Shown here piece after piece: positions 22,435 to 32,899 of a stretch of 64,000 bases of DNA. Origin of the DNA: Chenopodium formosanum (lineage: Eukaryota > Streptophyta > Magnoliopsida > Caryophyllales > Amaranthaceae); NCBI GenBank assembly GCA_024500155.1, contig CM044865.1, positions 30,397,501 to 30,461,500 on the forward strand. The letters are read 5' to 3'. A program made the translations under genes and the position numbers. Position 1 is the first letter of the stretch; every line of letters starts with the position of its first letter. The notes below the pieces were generated by a model, which was not told the DNA's origin, made no database searches, and saw nothing but the letters and a program-made list of their open reading frames with translations.

Positions 22435-24794
22435 TTCTTTTGGGCCTCCTCCGCCCCCTTCTTGGCCGTCTCAGCATCCGTCACCCGCTGGTCGGCCGCC
22501 TTCAGATCTAGCTCCAGCTGCTGGATTTTAGACGCCTGTGTCATAATTATTGCTTTAGTTTCAAGTTCATTTACGATAGTTGAGTGTAAAGCAATATTAT
22601 CAGCGTCTATGGCAGACTTCTTGGCCCTTTTTACCTCTTCCCGTTTGCGGGAATAAGGACGTTTGAGCCCGTCCACCCGCAGCATGGCCTGCAAAAAGCA
22701 GGCGGTATAAGAATTATGGGCGGAGAAATTACTTGAAAAAAAAAAAAAATAACACGGAATTGACAGGTTTCTCACCTCAGCCAGAAGGGATAGAATGCGT
22801 TCAAGGTTGAACGTCTCTATCCCAGGGATATTGTCCTTATCCTTCTTCCGGACGGCGTCCAGCATGGCTTTGGCGTGCTTCTGGACGTCTGGCCAGCGGG
22901 GAGATTGTGTTTGATCTGCACCACAATCAATAGGTGATGAGTGCGAAACTAAGGCGGCACCTATTTGTATCCGGCTGTCTGAGGATGATGTCTGTTGGGA
23001 GTGGGATTTCACCCGTAAAGGCCACCCCAGCTCAGGCGGGGATTCAAAAGGATTCTTACCTTCAGAGCCGGCCAAGCGGGAAACGCTTGCAGGCGTGGTG
23101 AACCCCGCGGCTGCTGAGGGGTCGGCAAGGTCAAGGCACAGGCTGCCTCCTATTTTCTCGAGCCGTCCCCCTATTCGCATCGTCTTTGTCCCGGCTGAGG
23201 CGCCAGGAGTTGATGCAGAGGCAGACTTTTTTAGCTTATTGAGAACGGCTGGGGCTTCCTCCCTAGCCCGTTTGAGATTCTTCTCAAACGATTTCCCAAC
23301 TTCTCCCCCCTGTGAAAATAAATAAGGTTAGTATCCGGGCAAGACAGTTTATAAAATGAGCTTAAGAAAGGGTCAGGCGCTCAATACCTTGGCTTTGACC
23401 TCAGCCGCGGCCTTCTCCGCAAGCGCCTTGCGGATGACAGCAGAGGATCGCTTTGGGGTTTTCTCCGTCTGCAACATGCTTAATGCTTCCTCTGCAAAAA
23501 GAAGGAAGTTGGTTAATATCATAAAACAATTTTGATAGAAAAATACTACAGACGGATATAAACTCAGGCGCATACGTTTGGAAAACATGTGCCCTAGTCC
23601 GCAGGCGGCTAGGAAGCACTCGTCCCTGAACCAGGCGCTCTTGGGGATCCAGTTCTTGGGGACTTTTATTGTCTCCCCGGTTGACAAGGTTGCGTCTGTG
23701 AGGCCAAAAAAGTCTGCCTCAATAATCTTGTCAAAGTCCTCTTCTAGGATCCGGGGAAGAGCACACTTCCTGCCTAACAAGTCAGGCTTCTTATTGTACA
23801 GACGGAATTCATAATTCTCCCGTCTGGTTGGGGCCGACATCAGGTAGAACCTGTGTTTCCAGCCATCGAACTTGGAGACCTTGTCCAAGGTCATCATATA
23901 TTGCGGCTGCGTGGTTAGAGTGTACCACGCCCTCCAGCCGCCTGGGCTCCTGCTGAGGTAATGCATGCTTGCAAAAGCCTCCCAGCCGGGATTAAGCCCT
24001 TGGAACTCACAGGCGGCAACATACCCCAGAATGTTGGTCCAGGAGTTGGGGGTAAGTTGCCAGAGCCCCAGGCCGTAGCCCCTCAAAATAGCCCTCACCG
24101 CCTGGTGAAGGGGGAAGCGAAGGCCGGCTTTGAACGCCGCCTCGTAACAGCCAAAATAACTGTTGGCGTTCTGTTGATCATCCCCCCAGGCGATAGTGCC
24201 AAGTTCAGGCGGCACCCGGATCTTATACCCGTCTCCTAGCGGGTGCATTTTCTTAAAATTCTCTAAGTTCTCTCCCATCTGGATCCGGTCCTTGGAGGAG
24301 ACGTGGATGCTGAAGGGATCGTCCTTCTCACTCCACTTTTTCTTTTCTTCCTCCTCGCTATCCGGAAGAGGGGGCAAGTCATCGCTGCTCTCGGAGGTAG
24401 AGGCGGAGCTGTCACTCTCCGTCTCCCCCTCGCTTTGGTCCATGGGGGCAGAGGCGGCATCGTCGCCGCCTTGGTCACACTCCTCTAGGAAAGAGTCAGC
24501 GGGGGTCGAAGGGGCGCGCGGAGGGGATCTCTCCAGAGTCGTCTGATCTCCCTGATCAGACGTGTCTCCCTCAGGCGTTTGGCCGCCTGAGCCTTCGCCT
24601 CGGTAATTTGGATCAGTGGCCGTCTGCATTGTCCGAGCCATGGTGTCCTGCACAGACACATAACTAGTCGGAATCCATGGCAAAGGGTGGTCCCAACACC
24701 CCGAGCCGGCACTCCCAGTCCTAGACTCAGCCGTCCCCGGTGACCGGCTGGACTCTAACCTAGGCTGTGCCGTGTGTGTTGGTGATGCATCCAT
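22434..24794 (-). pseudogene. Element F antisense extra gene (multi-exon, 3'-truncated)
   Basis: Encoded opposite to F's gag-pol. Exon 1 (24794-23576) starts MDASPTHTAQ, has an acidic Ser-rich region, then a globular domain with MHPLGDGYKI, CYEAAFKAGLRFPLHQAV, NSWTNILGYVAACEFQG and YTLTTQPQYMMTL. This resembles the 'putative gypsy type transposon' (Transposase_28, PF04195) family known from plant retroelement extra ORFs. GT-AG introns are visible: 23492-23575 (GTATGC...TTTTTGCAG), 23310-23387 and 22689-22775, and probably 22916-23059. The last exon is a coiled coil and is cut by the deletion at 22434. Function unknown; it would be transcribed towards pol. No start-proximal stop is seen. Confidence 0.75.
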
Positions 24795-25019
24795 TTATTG
24801 CAAGAAATATGTACAGGCGGTGAAAAAAGAAAAGAGCTGAGAAAGACAGAGACGATACCTTTGTAATTGGTATCTGAAGGAGGGCGGGTCCGGCTGGGTT
24901 GCGTAAGAACAAAAAGTTTCTTGCTTGCGCCTGACTCAAACGGATGGCTTCTGCTCTCTCAAAGTTTTCCTCTCTAGAAAGTTTTTGTAAAACGTACAAA
25001 ATTATGAGGGTAAAACGGC

Positions 25020-25028
25020 TATATATAT
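25020..25028 (-). promoter_or_regulatory. TATA box for the F antisense gene
   Basis: The minus strand reads CCATATATATAGCC here, about 230 bp upstream of the antisense ATG at 24794 and about 140 bp from the 3' LTR. E and G have TATA boxes at equivalent positions. Confidence 0.6.
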
Positions 25029-25167
25029 GGGGTAAATACGGGGGCATTTCCGTAATTTACCTGGAAGGTGAACGGTTACTCTGTAACTGTAAAATTACCG
25101 CCAACCGGAGAGTGACATATGTCACAGATGCCACGTGGCATGCCACGTCACATCTATGAGGGGCAAA

Positions 25168-25665
25168 TGTTTAGGGTATTTTTACCCTGCCACGTGGTCC
25201 AATCAGAGGGTGACACGTGTCAGCCTCAGATTGGTCCAAAATGGACCAACCCCTGTTTGACACGTGTCATTCCAGAGATAGAAGGGAAAAGGCGGCCTTC
25301 AGGCCCAAATCCCGAGAAAGCCGGAATACGGCGCAACCCACCAATGATTAGGGTACAGTGACCTAATCAGGGGCAATTCCCAATGACCCTATAAATAGGG
25401 GGATGTTCCTCCTTTTGAGAGGACGGTTTTTGGGACCAATTATTGCAACTGTATTCTCTGACACCAGAGAAACACCTGAGCTTGGAATCCGAGCAGATAC
25501 CCACCTAAATTTCCGTTCTCTTTATCCCGTTTCAAGTTACTAACTTGTGCGTCGGAGGCGGAGCACCACCCAACAGGTGTCTCCGTTGGTTTTGCAGGTA
25601 CAGCTCACTTCGGATCAGTTTTCGTGTTGTAACTCTCCCAAGGGACAAAAAAAACACCCAAAACA
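25168..25665 (+). repeat. Element F 3' LTR
   Basis: 498 bp, preceded by the polypurine tract GAGGGGCAAA (25158-25167) and followed by the duplication GTTAA. It differs from the 5' copy at two positions (CCCAAGAAAG/CCCGAGAAAG and CTCACTGCGG/CTCACTTCGG). Confidence 0.95.
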
Positions 25666-25670
25666 GTTAA

Positions 25671-26328
25671 TTCTGTTGAGGAGGGGGATACAGCTAGCAC
25701 ATCCACCTTCCCTAAAGTGGTCATCACCGAACAGGACAGAGGCAAAGTCCGTCGGCCGCACGATGACCCTGTTGTCATTGAGTGTAAAGTCGCCAACCAG
25801 CTGGTTGGCCGAATTCTGATAGACACAGGAAGTTCCTCTGACCTCATCAGCCTCAAATGCTTGTCCAATCTCAAGTACAAACCGGATAGCATGATGGAGG
25901 TCACCCACACCTTAGTTGGGTTTGGAGGAGGACTTGTGCACCCAGTCGGACGAATCGACCTACCTGTCCGCCTGGGAAGCAGGGGAGACGGTCTGCACAT
26001 GACCATCCGTCTCCTAGTGGTTGAAGAGCTCACGGCTTACAACCTCATCTTTGGCCGACCCACTCTTAATGAGTGTAAGGCCGTCATCATCCCTGCTCTC
26101 ATGCTACTCAAGTATGAGAAGAATGATGGAACAGTTGGTTCCCTTAATGGGTACCAAAAGACGGCTCGAGAGTGTTATCTCTCGGACGTCAAGCTTGCGG
26201 CCGCAGCATCCGGCCGAGACAAGCAAATGATTGACCTTGACAATGTCGAGGAAGAACAGTCGGCCCCACCAGCTGGAAAGAAAAGAAAGAATGATCAGCT
26301 GGTGGTGGTCAAAAAAGAAAAGCAATAG
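25671..26328 (+). pseudogene. Element E protease (continuation of gag frame after F)
   Basis: The gag frame, entering after the F insertion, carries the protease: RILIDTGSSSDLISLKC is the active site and NLIFGRPTLN the second conserved block, with SPxLMLLKYE-like and GYQKTARECYLS segments after it. It ends with a Lys-rich stretch at TAG 26326-26328. It is homologous along its length to F residues about 650-859. The protease itself is intact; upstream nonsense codons disable the polyprotein. Confidence 0.88.
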
Positions 26329-26334
26329 CAATCA
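26326..26334 (+). promoter_or_regulatory. Leaky stop between protease and RT of E (TAG CAA TCA)
   Basis: Same TAG CAA TCA as in F, at the same point. The codons after it stay in frame and are conserved in protein sequence between E and F with many silent changes, which argues that they are translated. Confidence 0.65.
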
Positions 26335-28390
26335 CTGACCGGGGAACGGTCGGATGATCTCCGTCCCCAGCCTGCTGGTGAGCACATTGACATCCCTCTG
26401 GACGACAGCTGTCCAGAACAGACTGTTAAGGTAGGGACGGTTGCATTTGCAAAGCTGGGTGAAAGCCTTCACCAGCTACTCAAGGAATTCAAAGACATCT
26501 TTGCCTTTGAAGTGGAGGAGATGCCAAGCATCAGCCCGGATCTCGCTGTCCACAAACTCGCCGTGGACCCTAAAAAGAAACCACGGCAAAGAAAGAAGTC
26601 AGGCGGCAGCTGCCGAAGTAAAAAAGCTGTTAGATGCCAAGTTCATTCGGCCGTGCAACTTCCCTGAGTGGGTGGCTAACGTTGTGTTAGTAAAAAAGCC
26701 GAATGGAACTTGGCGGATGTGTGTTGATTACACAGACCTCAACAAGGCATGTCCAAAGGATAGCTATCCACTGCCCAAGATCGACAGTCTGGTCGATTCA
26801 ACAGCTGGACATGCCCTGATGAGTTTCATGGACGCCTATTCAGGTTTCCATCAGATCCCCCTGTGGAAAAAAGATCAAGAAAAGACGGCATTCGTCACTG
26901 ATCAAGGGTTGTTCTGTTATACTGTGATGCCGTTTGGTTTGAAGATTGCGCCTGCTACCTTCCAACGAATGATTAATACGGTCTTCATTAATCAAATCGG
27001 TAGGAATGTAGAGGCGTACATTGATGATATGATAGTCAAATCCAAACAGCAGGCGGATCACCTTGCTGATCTCCGAGAAACATTCGCCACACTCAGGCGG
27101 CACAAGGTCATGCTTAACCCAAAAAAGTGTGTCTTTGGTGTTGAGTCTGGGAAGTTTCTCGGATTTTTGATTGACCAAAGAGGAATAGAGGCCAACCCTG
27201 AGAAAATACAGGCGGTAATCGACATGCAGTCGCCCCGTACTGTGAAGGAAGTGCAAAAACTAACAGGTTGTCTGGCGGCCCTAGGGAGATTCCTCAGCCG
27301 TTCAGGCGACAAGTGTCTCTACTTTTTCCAGGCAATCAAAAAGAAGACAAACTTTGAATGGGGGGATGATGCAGAGGCGGCCTTTCAAAGGCTAAAAACT
27401 CATCTGCACTCTTTGCCGAGGCTTGTCAGCCCTTTGCCTAAAGAGAAGCTCTTCATGTACTTAGCCGTCTCTGATCATGCCCTCAGTGCTGTCCTCTTAG
27501 CTGAAAGAGACGGCATCCAGCTCCCGGTGTATTTCATAAGCCATGTTTTGAGAAATGCGGAGCTTCGGTACCCCATGGTTGAGAAATTCGGCCTTGCCCT
27601 TTACATGGCCATCAAGAAGCTTAAACCTTACTTCTTAACGCATGCAGTAGAGGTCTATACTGACCAACCGATCAAATGGCCACTCACAACCTTGAAGTCT
27701 TCTGGACGAATGCTTAAATGGGCAATTGAAATACAAGGATTAGAAATCACTTATGAATCAAGGAAGGCAATAAAGGGACAAGCATTCGCTGAATTTATTG
27801 TCGAAATGACAAGGTCGTTTGTTCCGGACAATACGGACCAGGTCTGGAAAGTGTATGTGGATGGGAGCTCCACTGTGAACAACTGTGGTGCGGGGATTAT
27901 CTGTCAATCTCCTGAAGGAGATAAGTACGAATACGCACTACGGTTTGAGTTTCAGGTCTCTAATAATGAGGCCGAGTATGAGGCCCTACTGGCCGGCATC
28001 CGGTATTGCAAGGCGGCAGGGGCGAAGAAGGTATCCGCCTGCTCTGATTCTCAACTGGTCGTACTCCAAGTTAATGGAGTGTACGAGGCCACTCATCCGG
28101 CCATGATAAAATACTTGCAGGCGGTCAAGAGTGAAGTTGGGTCACTTGAAGAATTTCATCTAACTCAGGTGCCCAGGTCTTCAAACAACCAGGCGGATGC
28201 TTTGTCCAAGTTGGCATCATCCGCCTCCTGTGAAACGCCTCGGTCAGTCTTCTGGGAGGTCATGAAAAAAAGAAGTATATCAAAGGAAGATCCCATTGGA
28301 ATTCTTGACCGAAGCTCAACCTGGATGGACAGCATCCGGACCTATCTTGCAGACGGCGCGCTCCCTGACTCACCACGGGAGGCGGCTGTC
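26329..28390 (+). pseudogene. Element E RT and RNase H
   Basis: The linker after the TAG is in frame to about 26580, where about 20 bases present in F (the PIRQKK region) are missing and the frame changes. From there it is open to 28390. RT has FIRPCNFPEWVANVVLVKKP, WRMCVDYTDLNKACPKDSYP and intact VEAYIDDMIVKS. RNase H has VYVDGSSTVNNCGAGII, NNEAEYEALLAG, ACSDSQLVVLQ and the final NNQADALSKLAS block that F lacks. C2 interrupts it after PREAAV, between RNase H and integrase, and the frame rejoins exactly at 32900. Confidence 0.88.
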
Positions 28391-29106
28391 TGATGCAAGT
28401 CTAAGCATGGAGAACTTTGAAGATTTGCTTATCATGCATCAAGATAGTTTATCCCTAAACATTGATTCAAGCCAAGCATTGCATGAACACTTTCTTGGAT
28501 ATCAAAGCAAAGCCACGGTTTGCTTAGTGGTTTTTCTTGGAGTCTAGTTCACTTTCTTGAACTTTCTTGAATTTTCTTTACTTAGATTTTGCTTACAAGT
28601 TTTTACCTTTCACTTGAAAGGGTTTTTCTTGGTTCAAGCATTAGGATCTTTAATCTTTATTTAGTTCTTTAATTTTTATTTATTTATTTAGTTGCTTTAA
28701 AAATCAGTTAGTTAGCAAAATAAATCAGTTTGGTGTATGCTTGTGCGCCAAGGTGCTTGCTCTTCAAGCAAGTTAGAATTCTAGTTTAATTAGGATTGAA
28801 TTAGGGACTTGTCCTAATCTTCCTAGGTAAACTGAATCTTATAAATAGGGCTGTAAACACACGAATAAATATACATAGATTAATATTCAGATTATTTCTT
28901 AAGTTGCATACTTGAGTTTTGGTTGATTGCGATCAATTGCTGTTTTGCTTGTTTTAGTTAAAACATTCGTTTGGATTGATTAATTAGGTGGATTCTTAAT
29001 TGATTAATCTTAGTTTTTGTTTAATTCTTGGTGGATTTCCTGTATAGAATTAGACTTAAACATATCCCTTGTGTTTTGTTGATTTTCGGATCAATAATTC
29101 ACATCA
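28391..29106 (+). repeat. C2 5' LTR
   Basis: TGATGCAAG to TTCACATCA, 716 bp. A TATA box (CTTATAAATAGGG) lies near 28840. The LTR itself encodes the C-terminal tail of the polyprotein, so an 84-codon frame (28296-28547) reads from E into it. Confidence 0.95.
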
Positions 29107-29109
29107 TCT

Positions 29110-29124
29110 TTGGTATCAGAGCCA
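29110..29124 (+). other. C2 primer binding site (initiator tRNA-Met)
   Basis: TTGGTATCAGAGCC close behind the LTR end, the same type of site as in C1. Confidence 0.88.
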
Positions 29125-29398
29125 GATTACGCAACTTCGGAAAAAATTAAACTGGGAACAATTGGCTGGGAATTTTTGCGTGATTCTTTTTGCATTGAAC
29201 TCTAAAAACGTCCAGCTACCACCATATAAAATTTCATAATTTTTAGTTGAGTAACGCGTTCTACAGAGCCTCAAACGTTTGGTGTTTGTGCACTGATTTG
29301 CGGTTGAGAGTCCGGTTTTTGTGTTGCCTAGTTTTCCTTCAAGATTCGATCTTTTAATCAAGATTTTTGCATAAACTGACTTGGTTTGTGTAGGAATC

Positions 29399-32335
29399 AT
29401 GAGTGACAAGGAGGTTCCACAGGTTCCAAGGGGATTAACCTTAGAACAGGCTCAAAATCTTAGAAGAGATAGGCGAATTGACGAGTTGGCAGCAAGGATG
29501 GATGAGATATTAAAAAGGCTTGATACTCTTGCTGGAGGTTCTTCAAGGAAAGGGAATTCTAACCCTAATTCTGGTTCAAGTGAGGAAGAACAACCAAGGA
29601 GGAATCCAAGGAGGCCACGAAATAATTATTCCTCAAGTGATGAATCACCAAGGCCTAGGAGAAGAGACCGACCAAAGGATGATGATAGGAACCTTAGATT
29701 AGATCTTCCCGAATTCAATGGGAGTATGAATGAACCTGAAAAATACTTTGAGTGGATTAGAAGGGCCGAGACACTTTTTGATTACAAGGAGTATGATGAA
29801 AGGATAAGATGCAAATTGGCTGAATTAAAACTGACCGGTTATGCTAGTCTTTGGTATGATAATCTAAAGAAGAAAAGGCATAAGGAGGGGCGTGCAAGAA
29901 TCTCAACTTGGGAACAACTCAAGAAGCACATGAAAAAAAGGTTCGTACCTAGTGATTATATTCAAGATGTTTATCTTAAGATGCAACTTTTTAAACAAAA
30001 TTCTATGACTGTTGAGAATTATATTGGTGAATTTGAAAAGTTATGCATGCTATGTGGCTTAGAAGAGATTGTTGAGCATAAGATTGCTAGATTTATTTCG
30101 GGGTTGAATGATAATATTGCTGAAAAAGTTGAATTGCAACAATATTGGTCCTTTGAGGATGTTTGCAAGGTAGCTTTGAAAGTTGAAAAATAGATAAAGG
30201 GGAAGAAAGGGACGTACACTAAGCCCTTTGTAAAAGGTTTCACTAAACCTTTTGAGAAGAACAGCTTGGAGAAAAGTGGTTCTAGTTCGAACTACATGGA
30301 GACTAAATCAAAGTTTGAAGCTCCTAAAAAGCTTGTTGAAGATAGGAAGTGCTTCAAGTGTGGTAGTGTTGGTCACATTGCAAATAATTGTCCATCGAAA
30401 AGAGTAATGACTGCTCAAGAGTGGGAACAAGAACAAGCTAAGTGTGAGCAAGGTAGTGACTATGAAGAAAAGAACGAAGAGGAAAACTTTGAAGAAGAGG
30501 AGGGGCATATTGACGAAATTGATCCCGAGACTCATGGTCAAAGTTTGGTTCTAAGAAGGGCACTACACTCTAAAACCGTACCTATGGAAAACAATCAAAG
30601 GGAGAAAATCTTTCTTACAAGGTGCAAGGTAGAAGATAGGTTGTGTGATATGATCATAGACACGGGGAGTTGCACTAATGTGGTATCTACTACTTTGGTA
30701 GACAAATTGAAGTGGCCAACTACTGAACATCCAAGCCCTTATAAGCTTCATTGGCTTAATAATTTGAGTGATGTTAAGGTAACTAAACAAGCCTTAATCT
30801 CCTTTTCAATTGGTAAATTTCATGATAAAGTTTTGTGTGATGTTTGTCCTATGGATGCTTGTCATATACTATTAGGCCGTCCTTGGGAATATGATAGATT
30901 TGTGAAGTTTGATGGAAGGACTAATGTGCATGTTGTGAGAAAAGGAGAAAAAGAGAGACCGGTTGCTTTAAAACCTTTGATAAGCAACAAGTCTTCTAAT
31001 GTTACCTCTAATTCAAAGAGTTCTTATTTGATTAGTGAGAGGGAATTAGAAAAAGAGATTTGCAGCAACAATGTGGTATATATACTTGTTTCTAATGAGA
31101 TTCGAATTGATCAAGATAAACAAGTAAAGAGGCCGTATGAATTGGAATCTGTTTTAGAAGAATTCAAGGATGTCTTTCCTAAGGAATTGCCTCCGGGACT
31201 ACCTCCTATTCGTGGGATAGAGCATCAAATTGACTTGATTCCGGGAGCACCATTACCTAATAAAGCAGCCTATAGAAGTAATCCGGAAGAAACAAAGGAG
31301 ATGCAAAGGCAAATTGAAGAGCTTATGACTAGAGGATACGTGAGGGAAAGTATGAGCCCTTGTGCCGTGCCTACTTTACTTGTCCCAAAGAAAGATGGGA
31401 GTTGGCGCATGTGTATTGATAGTAGGAGTGTGAATAACATCACTATCAAATACCGATTTCCTATTCCAAGGTTAGATGATCTACTTGATGAACTACATGG
31501 TTCAAAGTTGTTTTCTAAGATTGATCTTATGAGTGGTTATCATCAAATTCGAATGAGAGAAGGAGATGAGTGGAAAACAGCATTCAAGACTAAGTTAGGG
31601 TTGTATGAATGGTTGGTGATGCCGTTTGGACTCACTAATGCACCTAGCACTTTCATGAGGTTGATGCATGAGGTACTTAAACCTTTCCTTGGCAAGTTTG
31701 TTGTTGTTTATTTAGATAATATTCTGATATACTCTAAAAATTTGCATGATCATTTAAATCATCTAACAAGTGTGTTTGAAGTGTTAAGAGAGAAGAAACT
31801 CTATGCTAAGCTTGAAAAATGCTACTTCTTAGTGCCTAGTGTTACCTTTCTTGGTTATGTTGTATCAAAAGATGGAGTTTTAGTTGATCATTCGAAAGTA
31901 GAGGCTATCAAAACTTGGCCTATTCCTACTAATATGAGTGAAGTAAGGTCTTTTCTTGGTCTAGCTTCGTTCTATAGAAGATTTGTCAAGAATAAGTTGA
32001 TGCCTAGAAGTGAAGGTCCTTTCAAGATTATTGAGAAGATCAATGACAATGCTTATAAGTTAGAACTTCCGGGAGAATATGGAGTTAGTGCTACATTCAA
32101 TGTTGGCGATTTGGCTAAGTATATTCCTGATGAAGAACTTCGAGATTTGAGGACAAATTCTTTCGAAGAAGAGGAGGATGATGCAAGTCTAAGCATGGAG
32201 AACTTTGAAGATTTGCTTATCATGCATCAAGATAGTTTATCCCTAAACATTGATTCAAGCCAAGCATTGCATGGACACTTTCTTGGATATCAAAGCAAAG
32301 CCACGGTTTGCTTAGTGGTTTTTCTTGGAGTCTAG
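29399..32335 (+). pseudogene. C2 polyprotein with internal deletion
   Basis: Starts MSDKEVPQVPRG like C1. Gag is closed by a TAG at 30191-30193 where C1 has CAG; the frame then continues through the zinc knuckle (CFKCGSVGHIANNC), protease (MIIDTGSCTNVVS) and RT. The catalytic motif reads VVYLDNILIYS: the second Asp codon GAT is AAT at 31718-31720. After FYRRFVKN the frame jumps to KLMPRSEGPFK, the C-terminal end of integrase, across CAAGAAT at 31987-31993. It then runs through the acidic tail and polypurine tract into the 3' LTR, ending at 32335. The deletion keeps the frame. Confidence 0.92.
32163..32178 (+). other. C2 polypurine tract inside coding sequence
   Basis: The purine-rich stretch CGAAGAAGAGGAGGA just before the TG of the 3' LTR primes plus-strand synthesis and at the same time codes for the Glu/Asp-rich tail of the polyprotein. 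C1 has the same arrangement at 7136-7151 on the minus strand. Confidence 0.75.
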
Positions 32336-32894
32336 TTCACTTTCTTGAACTTTCTTGAATTTTCTTTACTTAGATTTTGCTTACAAGTTTTTACCTTTCA
32401 CTTGAAAGGGTTTTTCTTGGTTCAAGCATTAGGATCTTTAATCTTTATTTAGTTCTTTAATTTTTATTTATTTATTTAGTTGCTTTAAAAATCAGTTAGT
32501 TAGCAAAATAAATCAGTTTGGTGTATGCTTGTGCGCCAAGGTGCTTGCTCTTCAAGCAAGTTAGAATTCTAGTTTAATTAGGATTGAATTAGGGACTTGT
32601 CCTAATCTTCCTAGGTAAACTGAATCTTATAAATAGGGCTGTAAACACACGAATAAATATACATAGATTAATATTCAGATTATTTCTTAAGTTGCATACT
32701 TGAGTTTTGGTTGATTGCGATCAATTGCTGTTTTGCTTGTTTTAGTTAAAACATTCGTTTGGATTGATTAATTAGGTGGATTCTTAATTGATTAATCTTA
32801 GTTTTTGTTTAATTCTTGGTGGATTTCCTGTATAGAATTAGACTTAAACATATCCCTTGTGTTTTGTTGATTTTCGGATCAATTATTCACATCA
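32179..32894 (+). repeat. C2 3' LTR
   Basis: 716 bp; differs from 28391-29106 at GCATGGACAC/GCATGAACAC and TCAATTATTC/TCAATAATTC. Followed by TSD CTGTC. Confidence 0.95.
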
Positions 32895-32899
32895 CTGTC

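Larger units (their letters stand above)
17456..25665 (+). mobile_element. Element F: Tat-lineage Ty3/gypsy element lacking integrase
   Basis: 8210 bp with 498-bp LTRs that differ at only about two sites and the duplication GTTAA (17451-17455, 25666-25670). It carries an unbroken gag-protease frame, a TAG, RT and most of RNase H. Then it is deleted straight into the 3' end of its antisense gene, so the RH tail, IN and the following non-coding region are gone. It is clearly related to E (same primer site, polypurine tract GAGGGGCAAA, domain order and antisense gene) but a different family by LTR. Inserted recently despite lacking IN, so another element supplied it. Confidence 0.93.
28391..32894 (+). 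mobile_element. Element C2: internally deleted relative of C1
   Basis: 4504 bp with 716-bp LTRs differing at two sites, TSD CTGTC at 28386-28390 and 32895-32899. Compared with C1 it lacks about 1.6 kb covering the end of RT, RNase H and nearly all of integrase. It also has a TAG in gag and an RT active-site change (YLDD to YLDN). It cannot have moved on its own, and the near-identical LTRs show it moved recently. Confidence 0.95.

Noticed and set aside
22386..22531. Apparent C-terminal extension of F pol (Pro-rich, ending GF)
   Set aside because: The part after about 22434 is reverse-complemented antisense-gene sequence brought in by the deletion, not a true protein domain.
28296..28547. 84-codon plus-strand frame spanning the E/C2 border
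   Set aside because: It reads from E's pol in a wrong frame into the C2 LTR, where it coincides with the C polyprotein tail; not a gene.
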